A stretch of DNA of 64,000 nt, from the NCBI GenBank assembly GCA_002197995.1, contig NGZR01000001.1:2790001-2854000 (forward strand), read 5' to 3'. Both the position numbers and the translations under genes were made by a program. The notes beneath the pieces were generated by a model. It was not told the DNA's origin, ran no database searches, and saw nothing but the letters and a program-made list of their open reading frames with translations. Each line of letters opens with the position of its first letter. The stretch's first letter is position 1. This DNA comes from Gaeumannomyces sp. JS-464 (lineage: Eukaryota; Ascomycota; Sordariomycetes; Magnaporthales; Magnaporthaceae). Shown one piece after another: positions 9,263 to 18,900 of the stretch.

Positions 9263-11545
9263 TCATGGGTGAAGTCGAAGGTGGCGGAGAGGCATTCCAG
9301 CGTCCGCCACGCCTCCATACGACATGGCGCCCGACGACAGCCTTCGGGGTCGGGACTGCTGCACCCTGGCGAACAAGGCCTCGACATTGCGCGCGGCCGC
9401 CTCAGCCATGGTGCTCGCCTGTCCCAGCATGCGCAGGCGCTCCAGGCCTTCCTCCACCGCGTTCATGCACTGCTCCGCGGTTGGCCAGTCTGCCTCTAGC
9501 TTGGTCACGAGGGGGCTGGGAGGTGCTCGAAAGAGCACATCGGCGCCGTGGGTGTGCTATCTAACAGGCTTCTGGGCTGAGCTCCCGAGAGCCGCCTAGA
9601 TGAGACCGAAAGTCGAGATTCCGCATCTTTCGAGCGCTCGTCCGGGGCAAGGAGAAGACAGCAGAGGAGTACAGCGGCCTCGAATGTATGGAAAACGACG
9701 CCGAGGTGCCTTGTGTGCCCGGAGCCAAGCATTTCGTGCAGACTGGTGACGGCTTCGAGGATCCGCATCGTGGCCTGAGCCACTATGGTTCGTTGTTGCT
9801 GCAGTAATGCGCGTTGATAGGGGTGCAGCCGTCGCACCTGGTCTGGGCGAAGCTTGAATAGCGGCCGGAAATTCTGGCAGATGCTGTGATACACGGCGAA
9901 GTAAAACATGAGCCTCTGGCGAGACAGCTTGTCCAGCTTTGCGTCCCAGCTCTTGCACGGGTCTTCTATCCGAAAGGCCGCGGGCAATGTTGAGAGGAAC
10001 TCTGCATGGAATCGCTCGTACCGCTCCTGGGCAGCAACCGGGTCGTAGCCACCGTGCGGCCGCTGCGCTGATGTGCGGTTCAGGCTAGACTGATCGAACC
10101 CATGACCTTGGACCTGCGTATGCACGCCGACGCCTGCCTTGCTCCAGAACCTTGCCAGTTTTACTTCGAGAACCCTTTCGGCAAAGATGCTGTCAGGGTC
10201 CGACGTTGGCTCGGCCGAATTCTCGTCGAAGCTGGCCTCGTCCCCCCCAAGACGCATTCGCGGGAGAAGGGTTGTGCAGAAATTGTCGGAGAGATACGGA
10301 ATGCGGTCGAGGCCACGCGAGAGGTGACTAGCAGCGGCGAACAATGATTAGCCACACATGAGCCGAAAAGAAGCATCTCCCCACCTTCCCCAGCGCGCAA
10401 GAGCAGGTAGGACTTGCCTGTCCCAGACGTAGAGATTCCAAAACGTCCTCCGTCGCAGCTCTCGGCTGAGCTCACTCATCCGGTCTGCGGCTGCCTCGCT
10501 CGGCTCTCTGTGCAGCCCGACAGTTTGCGCAACGCGAATGGCGCGGCCGAGCGTCTCCCAAGCCTCTCTGAGCCGGCCCTCGCTTTCCTGCTCGAGCCCA
10601 GATATGCTGATGTGCTGCACTCGAAGCAGCGAGCCTCGGCCGTCTATCCGCTCGCAGGCCTGCTGCAGCGTCTGCGCGATACTGCTGCACTTGTTGCGGA
10701 TGTCAACCAGGGGCACACCGCGGACCGAGTCTGTCGTGTAGGAGGGCGATGGAAGGTACTGCGAGGCGTAGGAAGCGGTGCGGAGCATCAGCACGCAAAA
10801 CTCGAGCCCGCGGAGCCGTGCCCACGGCTGCTCCTGTCGCCACCACGCCCGGTACTCGGCAAGGAAGCTCGGCGCGTGCACCAGCTGGTTGACCCAGTTG
10901 ACCTCTTTGAAGAAGTACTGCACTAGGAAGTCCAAGACCAGCCGCTCCGGCATCTTTGCCAGCTCCGCTCGGATTGCGCCCACCGCTTCCGACGGCACGG
11001 CCACGCCTCCCCGGTCTCCGATCTCCGTTTCGCCTGCCTTGTCCGTTTGGCATTGGTCAGCTAACACGCGGAGCCGCGTCTTTGGATCTGGGGGCCACAC
11101 CTCCGAGTTGTCACGCAAGGCGCGGCGAAGAAGACCAAGCGCGTTGCTGTCGCTGTCTTCGAAGTAACCGAAACAGTCTGCGAGTGAGCTCTGGGCATCT
11201 TTGGGGCTGCTCCCGGCGGCGGGCCCTTCAATGTTGTCGATCGACCCAATTGGCGACGCCAAGGGTTGAGGAAGCCATACAGTATCGACTGGTGGTTCGC
11301 TGCCGCCCGCCGCCTCGGCTCTTTCGCCGCGGCTCGCCGATCGTGGGTGTGCCAGATACGTGCATTGTTCAGGGCGGCCTCTGCGACTGCAGTGGTTACA
11401 AGGTAACTCGCGGCTGCACTTTACGGCCCGGGCCAATCAGTAACGGTACAACCAAGAAAGGGTGGGAGGATTAGGTACCCAAAGATACCTTCTGTTTCTT
11501 TGAATAGCAGGAGGAGCACGACTGGACGGCCCGGTGTCGCTTCAT
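9263..11545 (-). CDS. Zn2Cys6 (fungal_trans) transcription factor, likely cluster regulator
   Basis: A Gal4-type binuclear zinc-cluster DNA-binding protein of about 690 residues, expected in the nucleus. Exon 1 (11545-11489) is only 19 codons. Joined to exon 2 (from 11418) it completes the zinc cluster: Cys10, 13, 20, 26, 29 and 38 (C-x2-C-x6-C-x5-C-x2-C-x8-C). The middle holds a fungal_trans-like regulatory domain (EVNWVNQLVHAPSF, then RRRTFWNLYVWD). Intron 1 is 11488-11419. Intron 2 is 10417-10328, with a GC-AG donor in the context AG|GCAAGT; removing it restores WD(S)HLSRGLDRIP. The last part (TAEQCMNAVEEGLERLRML, near 9470) is in another frame from exon 3. A 50-base GT-AG intron at 9565-9516 restores the frame, but its donor is weak (GTTAGA) and no good branch site is seen; an indel in the C5 run (9511-9515) is the alternative. 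With that intron the coding sum is exactly 691 codons. ORFs starting at 11436 and 10344 are fragments of this gene. Confidence 0.88.
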
Positions 11546-12157
11546 GGCACTGTGCTGAAATTCTGCACGCTCCGTGGAACTTGGTGGGATCACGGGGGAG
11601 GAACCGTAAAGCGGGACAAGCGAGTCTTAAGAATTATTGTGCGGTTACTCAACGGCCGCAAAACTTCGGGAATCCTACCCGGAGGAATCTCCTCTCTCAA
11701 AAGACAGCTAGACCGCGCGGACTCGAAAGGGCTTAGCGGCGGCTCGGGTCGAAAAACAATTTGTGAGAACACGAAGGCGGGTTAACCACGGAAACGAGTG
11801 ATGCCACCGGCTGAAAGGGATGACGTTTGCCAGCAGCTGAAAGTATTAGACCGTACCCGGCGTAAGCTGACGGTCGCAACGAAGATAGTGGTGCGGGAAG
11901 GATCGCGCAGGGGTTTGCCCGAAGCTGATGCCAGCAATGCGAGAAACGAGTACACGTCTAGCGGATTCGGAGAATCCATGGGGTGTCAAGTCTCGTTCAG
12001 AATTATCCTTGGGGCAATTGCCCCAGCAATCTGCTTGGTATGAGCTCCGTCTTGAATGGCGTCCCCAAGGCTGCCGGTGACTTTCCTTTTGTTGGAACCT
12101 CCGTTTTTATCAACGGCGTAAACCCCAAGGGGCACAGAGTCCTGGCCCAATACTATA
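11546..12157. promoter_or_regulatory. Upstream region of the Zn2Cys6 gene
   Basis: This 612-base stretch lies between the start of the regulator gene and the stop codon of the esterase, both on the minus strand. Short plus-strand ORFs (11500-11785, 11798-12043, 11983-12327) show no domain and overlap the esterase 3' end or the promoter. No gene is supported. Confidence 0.5.
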
Positions 12158-13837
12158 TCAGGCCAGAGTGCTGTTCTCGCACTCAGCCTGCAATGTCTCC
12201 CACGAATACATCTGGACCAAAACGCCATTGTGACCCAGGTCGATACCAGTCTGGACCGTGCCCAGCGCGCCAGGCGGAGTCGGCTCCCAGCCCTTCTTCG
12301 TCAGACCAGCCGCTGGGTCCTCGATGAAAGCGAGGAAGAGATCCTGCATAGCGTCGCTGAGCTCGTGCTCGAACGGGGTCGACTTCCCCCGCGCGATGTC
12401 ATGGGCCCCAAAGAAAAGCGGCAACTCTGCCGAGTGGAACGCGCCCTGGCCCCCTGGCATGATGTTGGTAAAGTTGGCCGAGTACATATACCGCCAGGTC
12501 GTAAGGCTGGCGGCACCGCGCAGGCCGGCCTCGAAATGCGCCGGACAGCCGAAAGCGTTGTCGCCTGGCACAGTCGCGTTGGGCGGGAGCGGGCCGCTGT
12601 TACCGGAGAAATCCCACTCGTCGCGGGTCGTTCCGGTAATGGCGGGCTGTGGGTCGTTAGACAGAAACGAAAAAAAAAAAAAAAAAAAAAGCTAGATATG
12701 CACGGAGGAAGAGAGAAGATTCTTACACCCTGGGCGACCTTTCCACTCAATGTCCGCTCTGCATAGTTGGGGAACACGGTCGCCTCGTCCACAACGACGG
12801 CGAAGCGGAGGTTGGCCTTGTTCTGGTACTCCTGGAGTTCGCGAAACGGGATCTTCCTTAGGCAGTTCAGTTCGTCCTCCTTGGGGCACCCAAAGCTGGC
12901 TGCTAGGGACGAAAAAGTCAAGTGGGCGGGATCGGAGGTCAAGATGGGCATGAAAGCAGACCCTGAGTTCTTTATGAAGCCGACAGCGATGGGATCCTCG
13001 GGATAGGCGTATTGGTAGTACGAGACAGAGGCAGCGCCCGCGCTCTGGCCCCAAAGGACGATGCGGCTGGGGTCACCACCAAACTGGGCGATGTTATCCC
13101 TCACCCACTCAACGCCTAGGCGCTGGTCCAGAAGGCCGAGGTTCTGCTCCTTGGGATCAAGGCCCGCTGCATTTGGGAAACCAAAAAGCCCTAGTCTGTA
13201 ACTGGAAGGAAGTCAGCTAACAGCTGCAGCTTTCGGAAATGGCCTCAGGGCTTGTCGTACCTGATGCCAACCACGATGTGCTTCTGGCTCCTCTGCACCC
13301 ATTTGGTGGGGATCTGGTAGGCAATGTCGCCGCCGCCCTGCACGCCCACGTTAGTGGAAATCTCGACGCTTTTCCTCGCAGGCTCCAGGATACTCCAGGC
13401 GCACCAACCCCGGTAAATCCGCCGCCATGGATCCAAACGACAACGGGAAGAGGCTCTTCCCGAGCACCGACAGGCACCCACACGTTCAGGAAGAGACAGT
13501 CCTCGCTGGTGCTGCCGGGCCGGATCAGGAACTCAGCCGCCCAGGTTCCTGGCCTTGGAGGGTCGGTCTGGGGACAGGTCGGACCCTGCGCGAGCGCGTT
13601 CAGGGGCCCATCGAACGGCTTTTTCGGGAGGGCGGGGAGCCACCTGCGGTCGCCGACGGGCGCCTCGCCAAATGGTATCCCCAAAAATTGGGCGACGCTG
13701 GGCGCGGCGGACGAATCGATGAAGCCGTTGATGACGCCATTTTTCGTCTCGACGATCGTGCCGACGGCAGGCAGCGCGAGGCACTGCTCCGCGAGGGCGA
13801 AGATGGCGGGGAGAGCTTGAAACGTCTTGAGCTGCAT
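12158..13837 (-). CDS. Secreted type-B carboxylesterase/lipase, three exons, one apparent frameshift
   Basis: An alpha/beta-hydrolase of about 512 residues that hydrolyses (or in some pathways forms) carboxylic esters. The start is placed at ATG 13837 because it opens a signal peptide (MQLKTFQALPAIFALAEQCLA); an upstream in-frame ATG at 13912 would precede it by 25 residues. Exons: 13837-13261, 13201-12727 and 12646-12158. Introns 13260-13202 (branch GCTGAC) and 12726-12647 (branch CTAAC) have GT-AG ends. Family marks are EDCLFLNVWVP, the oxyanion loop IHGGGF, the nucleophile elbow GQSAGAAS, the acid region GTTRDEWDFSG, and a likely catalytic His in AFHSAELPLFFG. In exon 1 the frame changes just after IHGGGFTG, near 13398-13412. 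A two-base GC duplication or a one-base deletion would explain it. It may act on the polyketide or on an exported ester; that is inference from context. Confidence 0.9.
12670..12690. repeat. Homopolymer A tract of 21 bases inside esterase intron 2
   Basis: A run of 21 A on the plus strand (poly-T in the transcript) sits between the 5' splice site and the branch site of the esterase's second intron. The run is hard to sequence and may vary in length between reads or strains. Confidence 0.95.
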
Positions 13838-14491
13838 CGTGGTTGTGGCCTTGGATGAAACTCGTGATCCAACTGTGGTGCCGCCATGATGCTCCGAGAA
13901 GCCCACCGACATTACCTACCCTTAGAAACGCCAAGGAAGACGGCTCATGACGCGGTAGGCGATTGCGGGGTAACCGATGGAACCGAGGTCCCCCATCTCC
14001 TGCTCGGCGTCGTCACCCCGGCTCGCCCACCGGTGGCCGAGAGGAGGCAAAAGAGGCACGTGAGCGCTGGCATGTGTCCGACAATAGCCCGGTCCAGTGC
14101 ACCTGCCTTCTTTTCTCGCCTTACAACCTCTTTTTGTTGGAATGGCAAGTGGAGACAACTGGCTGAAGCCATAAAACCTTGAACAGTCGACAACTCAACT
14201 GCCTTACGAATCAATAAGATTACGACATCCCGCTTCCGGTGAGGTCCGCTCCGGGAGCCACGTGACCAACCACAGCGTTTTGGTTGCCTTGATAATAGGT
14301 ATCTTTTCGACCAACTTCTATTTTTGTGTTCTTTTTCCTTCTTCTTTTTTCTCCTGACCCCATCGCCATCAACTCGGCTATCGGGTTCGTCTAAGCGAGA
14401 ACCTCTTTGCCCCTCCCTAATGAGCCCTACTGTGCCTTTCCTTCTTTTTGCCAGTGTGAAGTAGCCTGGTATTTACTGAATCGTCTAGAAC
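13838..14491. promoter_or_regulatory. Divergent region between the esterase and the disrupted gene at 14.5 kb
   Basis: No coding region is supported. A strongly pyrimidine-rich tract at about 14315-14360, upstream of the ATG at 14492, resembles the CT-rich core promoters common in filamentous fungi. It is the main reason for thinking the broken gene on its right was once expressed. Confidence 0.4.
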
Positions 14492-15760
14492 ATGTCCTCC
14501 TCAATCCATTGCTCTCTGTTGGGAGCCGATCTGGCGACTGTGATATGCGGCTCCCATTCGTCTCTCCCACTGCTTGGCAAACATATTAACGGTGCAAACT
14601 CCAAGGTACGTGCAAGCACAGATAATAGCGATCTGAATATTCCTATTCTCACAGCCAGTTCAAACCACAGCTGGCAGATATTGGGCACATAGATCGATGT
14701 TGCGCTCTGGAGGCGGACAACTCCGGACAGAGACTGCCCCCTCATGGGCTTTAGGCTGAGCTTTCCACGCGGCTCCCATGCCAGGAACGAAGCGGCTGGC
14801 CAGGGTGCCTTCTTTCAATGTATGTTTCAGAACCCGTGTCTTCCAAACCCTACCTGCAAATGCTATAGCCCCTCCAAATGGCGGGACATGGCCGACAAAC
14901 ACTCTAAAAAGCCCGATAATTATAATCTACAACTTTTCAGTTGGGGGTTGCGGCGGAGGCAGCACAACCAGTCTCAAGCCGGACGACAAGTGGACAATAC
15001 TGTTCTGGTTTCCCGCCGGTTTTGAGGTGTCGTTCATCGAGCGAGTTCGGTTGTCCGGCAGCTTTTCGATGTTAACCCCAAGCTGGCACTGTGTGTGGCC
15101 AAGGTTGACCTTGGGGCCACCGGCTGCAAGATAGAGCGAGGGGGTATGCCCTACGCGAACTCAGATGACCTCGAGGTGCATAAAATGGCAAACGACGAGA
15201 TGGCCATTGCGCACGGGGTTCGGCCGTCCGACATCATGGCCCAGACCCCGCCCATTTCGTGTTTCAAAAGCCCAAAACCGTCTTCGACAAGCATTTTGCT
15301 CCTTTGCCAGCCGGGGCGCCGCCCCAGAACTACGGCTATGGGGACCAATTTTCCTGGGACGAAAGCCGGTACCAGGCGCAATACGTTGCCATCAGGGGCC
15401 ATCGGTTCAGAAACGACGTTCATCTACGCAAACGATGAAGAGCACGTGACTGCCATATCCCAGGTTGCCGTTCAGGACGTATTCTGGCTTGAGGTCAAGG
15501 CCCGGGAGATGGTTAAACAGCGACTGTCGGCCTATGCCGTACCTCACGGCGGCGCCGCCAGCACGTTTTACATCATGATCCAGCTGCCCCTGACGTTTCG
15601 CCCAATGTTCCAGCGGGCCATCGACGGCCTAGGGAAGACCAACAAGGCCATGTCCCTTCTAGTTTTTGACAAGAAGAACGACTTGCAGCCTGTGGCTCGA
15701 TGGAGGGCCAAAGTGATGGAAAGCCCCAGTTCCATCGTACGGCTTGCATCCCATCGGCTA
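14492..15760 (+). pseudogene. Disrupted, 3'-truncated protein-coding gene of unrecognised family
   Basis: A CT-rich promoter is followed by ATG 14492 (MSSSIHCSLLGADLATVICG). A good GT-AG intron (GTACGT...CTCACAG, about 14606-14654) joins it to a second exon in the +3 frame with one in-frame TGA near 14757. Coding-looking sequence continues in shifted frames. The +2 frame from about 15074 (NPKLALCVAKVDLGATG) contains the best conserved-looking block at about 15440-15735, with DVFWLEVKAREMVKQRLS and PVARWRAKVMESPSSI. Between 15275 and 15440 the +1 frame (QNYGYGDQFSWDESRYQAQY) looks more protein-like than the +2 frame. At least two frame changes and one stop therefore separate the pieces. I do not recognise the family. 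Composition changes abruptly at about 15760, where AT-rich repeat sequence begins, so the 3' end was probably lost to a rearrangement or insertion. No active function is supported. Confidence 0.55.
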
Positions 15761-15988
15761 ATAATTAGGGCCTTTTTGACATTAAAGGTTTTTTTGGTTT
15801 TTTCCCCCCGCCGGTTTTTTGAATAAGCGAGGATCGTCACAAAGGGCCCTGCAATAAAAAATGTACCTTTATAAATAGATTCTTTTCCATTTTTAACCCC
15901 TAGCAACGGTTCGCAAGCGAACTTCCCCTTTGAAAAGTGGCAAAAAAAAATTATTATTTGGTTTTATTTGCACCCACCAAACCCTCGT

Positions 15989-16078
15989 GCTTGGCTTTCT
16001 ACACGTGCTTAGCCTTTTACACGTGCCTGGCTTCCTATACGTGCCTGGCCTCCTACACGTGCCCGGCCTCCTACACGT
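15989..16078. repeat. Minisatellite, 18-bp unit x5
   Basis: Five head-to-tail copies of GCCTGGCTTCCTACACGT-like units (15989, 16007, 16025, 16043, 16061) differ at one to five positions. Each contains an ACGTG E-box-like core at the junction. Being a multiple of three, the array reads as six-residue repeats. Confidence 0.93.
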
Positions 16079-16092
16079 ACCCGGCCCTCCTT

Positions 16093-16152
16093 GGGGTGGC
16101 CCTTTTTAGGGTGGCCCTTTTTGGGGTGGCTCTTTTTGGGGTGGCCCTTCTT
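16093..16152. repeat. Minisatellite, 15-bp unit x4
   Basis: Four head-to-tail copies of GGGGTGGCCCTTTTT (16093, 16108, 16123, 16138) with one to two differences, followed by a partial unit GGGGCGCCC. The array adjoins the 18-bp minisatellite and lies about 110 bases left of the Fot1 terminal repeat. Confidence 0.93.
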
Positions 16153-16262
16153 GGGGCGCCCATTTCGGGGCTTCAAATTTCTCCAAGTCAAAACTTTTGC
16201 GAAAGGCGGGAGGGTGGCCGGCTTTATATATTCAACGGGGTAAAGCCCTAGCCAGGGTGATA

Positions 16263-18096
16263 AGTCGGGAGTACCCCCTGTTGGCACCCCCCCTGTTGGC
16301 CACCCGGCCGCCCCACGGCCTCGAATCGTCGCGCGTACTTCAATTCTACCGCATTCCATCAATTTTAGTCCGTTTTCCTTACTTTTTGCTGCAATCGAAC
16401 GCCGAGATGCCAGAAAAACAGTATACAGAAAAAGAAGTCGAACAGGCCGTCGCCGCCGTACAAGCGAAGGTCCCAATCGCGAGGGCCGCCCGACTTTGGG
16501 TATACCGAGGTCTACCCTACGGCACCGTCTTGAGGGCGCCCTACCTATCCGACAGTCACAAGAACCCTATCAGCGGATAGCCCCGGAGCAGGAGAAGCGC
16601 CTAGCCGACTGGATCCTATTACAGGCCTCCCTAGGGCTCCCGCCAACGCATGCAGAAGTCCGGTTTTTTGCACAAGAGATCCTCCGGCAAGGGGGCGCCT
16701 CCCAGCCCCTCGGGAAGCACTGGATTCGTGGCTTTTTAGGCCGATATCCAGAGATCCGGGTCGGAAGGGGCCGGCGCATGGAATTTGCACGCGTTGGAGG
16801 GGCTACTACTGAAATAATAAAGCAGTGGTGGCGACGCCTCGAGGTCCGGAGGTGGCCGGGATCAAGCCGGAAAATACGTACAACGCGGACGAAGGCGGCT
16901 TACAGGAGGGAAAAACAGGCAACGGGCTTGTTTTAGGGCTCGCGGAGGCCCGGCCTTTGCAAAGGAAAGAGCCCGGATCTCGCATTTGGACGAGTTTTTT
17001 TCGAATGCATCTCGGCCACTGGGGTTTCGCTTCCTCCCCTCATTATTTTCAAAGGAAAATACGTACAGGAGCAGTGGTTTCCGGAGGATTTAGGCCAATT
17101 TAAAGGCTGGGAATCACTGCAACGGATAACGGGTGGACTACGGATCGCACGGCCGTCGAATGGCTGCAAAAATCTTCCTCCCTCGCACCCGGCCCCCTAC
17201 CCCTAAACCCCGGCTTTTAGTATTGGATGGCCACGGATCGCATATTACCAAAGAGTTTATGTCTCTTTGCCTGCAAAATACGTTTTTTTTACTTTATTTA
17301 CCCCCTTATTCCTCGCACGTTTGCAGCCGTTGGATCTATCCGTTTTCAGCCCTCTTAAACACGCCTACCGCCAAATAGTCGGGTCCCAAGCTTTATTTAC
17401 CTGCTTAACTGTGGTAGGAAAGCGCCAATTTTTGCAAAGCTATGCCCCGCACGAACAAAAGCCTTTACCCCTTATATAATTAAAATCGGTGGACGGGCAG
17501 GCATCTGGCCTGGCCTCGGAATATCAACAAACCCCTTATAAACCGGCTTATACTCGAAAACTCCTAACGAGACGCCGACGAGCCCAAATTTAACAATCTG
17601 CAAAGGATGATAGGGCTAAACAATGTTTAACGGTCCCTTTACTGCAGTCCCGGATGCCCTGGGAGATTCCTAACAAAGTCGAGAGTTGGCCTCCCAAATT
17701 AGCGCTTTTAGGGGTCGGCTTCCGGCAAGCCCCACGGCCCGACTTTTCTTCCGGAAGCTCCAAAAAGGCTACGAGGCGCGTGAATTCGAATTAGCTAAGG
17801 CCTTGCAAAAAATTAGGCGGCTGGAGGCCGAATTGGAGCACAGCGGCCTCGCAAAAAAAGGAGAGGTGGCCCCGGATCCCAACGAGACCTTTGTGAATAT
17901 CCGGCGCATTTTAGAGGCAAGGGGCACGTTGAGGAGGCAAACGATACAGCATCAGAAAGAGCGGAAAATTTTGATCAGGAATCAGTATACTTTTGTATCG
18001 AGGTTAGTTAAATAAAGGTAGAAATTTGCAGTTGAATGCACTAGGTTTGGTGGTGATCGGGCCCGTGCAAGGTGGCCAACAGGGGGTACTCCGACT
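16263..18096 (+). mobile_element. Fot1/pogo-type DNA transposon (Tc1/mariner superfamily), decayed
   Basis: An element of 1834 bp bounded by inverted repeats. The left end reads TAAGTCGGGAGTACCCCCTG (16261-16280, continuing TTGG). The right end, 18076-18098, is its reverse complement with one base fewer. The TA at 16261-16262 and 18097-18098 is the expected target duplication. Inside lies one transposase reading frame on the plus strand (separate entry). The 1.8-1.9 kb size fits Fot1 elements. Its GC content is higher and its stops fewer than in the elements to the right, so it looks like one of the younger or less mutated insertions. Confidence 0.9.
16407..18015 (+). pseudogene. Fot1-like DDE transposase, frameshifted
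   Basis: The product would bind the terminal repeats and cut and paste the element. The ATG at 16407 (MPEKQYTEKEVEQAVAAVQA) opens a Psq-type HTH. A one-base loss in the G run near 16498-16500 moves the frame, which resumes with GIPRSTLRHRLEG. A CENP-B/Tc5-type second HTH follows (KHWIRGFLGRYPEIRVGRGR). The DDE core is broken into short frames: the first Asp in YNADEGG (about 16880-16900), LDGHGSHIT (about 17223-17250), and LPPYSSHV then the QPLDLSVFSPLK region (about 17300-17365) with the third Asp. The tail at 17686-18015 has the coiled-coil KLQKGYEAREFELAKALQKI typical of Fot1-family C-termini. Several frameshifts mean it is not functional. Confidence 0.88.
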
Positions 18097-18103
18097 TAAA
18101 GGA

Positions 18104-18157
18104 GGTGGCAAAAAAGGGTGGCAAAAAAGGTGGCAAAAAAGGATGGCAAAAAAGGTA
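18104..18157. repeat. Minisatellite GGTGGCAAAAAA, about 4 copies
   Basis: Four head-to-tail units of 12-13 bp (GGTGGCAAAAAAG, GGTGGCAAAAAA, GGTGGCAAAAAA, GGATGGCAAAAAA) lie immediately outside the right TIR of the Fot1 element. Confidence 0.9.
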
Positions 18158-18259
18158 GCACCGGAGGTGGCCGGGCCCGCGGTAATGCGACTCGTAGCTT
18201 GGGAAGGGAAAAGATACTTCTGGCGGGTCTTTCGAGGATTTTCACAAGGGGGTTACCCG

Positions 18260-18342
18260 GACCCGTAAACCGGTTTTCAAGCGGTTTTTCAAAAATAGTA
18301 TGGAAAAACTAAAAAACCGATTTAGTGTTAAACAGCCCCTTA
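18260..18342. repeat. Right-end fragment of a second Harbinger-type element
   Basis: This stretch (TTTTCAAGCGGTTTTTCAAA, ATAGTATGGAAAAA, then AACAGCCCCTTA) matches the right end of the neighbouring element at about 20410-20491. It abuts that element's left TIR. It looks like the end of another member of the family, leaving two elements head to tail at a TTA. Confidence 0.6.
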
Positions 18343-18900
18343 AGGCCTGTTCGAAACTATCCGGTTTTTAGTTTTTTAACCCCCTTTGTGGTTTTTTTGC
18401 CCTAATTTAAGCTTAATTCTTGATATAGGACAACGCTTAGGATCTAGTTATGTATAATTGGGCCTGTTTGTTAGTAGATTCTCATCCAAGGCCGACTCGA
18501 AACGTTTATGTGTCGCAAAGGAGCGGGCTACCAGAGGGGATTTGCCACAAAAAAAAAAAAGGAAAGTGGCAAATCCAGGTATTAATTGTTTTAAAAACCT
18601 TTGCTATTTTTGGTCCGATGCGCGGCGCGCACCAATTAAAAGCGATAAAAAATATATTTATTAAATAAAGTTGAAAAAAGCGAATTGAATGGTTTATTTA
18701 GTATATTAAACGGTTAAAAATTGCGGTTAAAATAAATGAGTTAATTTGGTGCACCTTATCAAATTTAACCTGCGGGCCGACCGATCTTCTCCCTTCTAGT
18801 CTTTCCTAAACCTTCCCAAACTTTTTTAATTAAAAGCCACAGGTGGCTTACAAGGCTTCCATTTAAGCAACTCGTTAGCCTGGTTAAAATGGTATTTTTA

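Larger units (their letters stand above)
15761..16262. other. Boundary segment between gene-rich DNA and the repeat compartment
   Basis: The sequence after 15760 becomes A/T-run-rich (for example TTTTTTTGGTTTTTTCCCCCC near 15790) and carries two adjacent minisatellite arrays before the Fot1 element starts. The ORF at 15937-16251 only reflects the arrays: its repeats read CLAFYT and GVALF. No gene is supported. Confidence 0.6.

Noticed and set aside
10956..11474. Plus-strand ORF opposite the regulator's 5' part
   Set aside because: It overlaps the zinc-cluster exon and its intron on the other strand and has no recognisable motif.
15937..16251. ORF with CLAFYT and GVALF repeats
   Set aside because: The repeats are the translated minisatellites; there is no flanking protein sequence.
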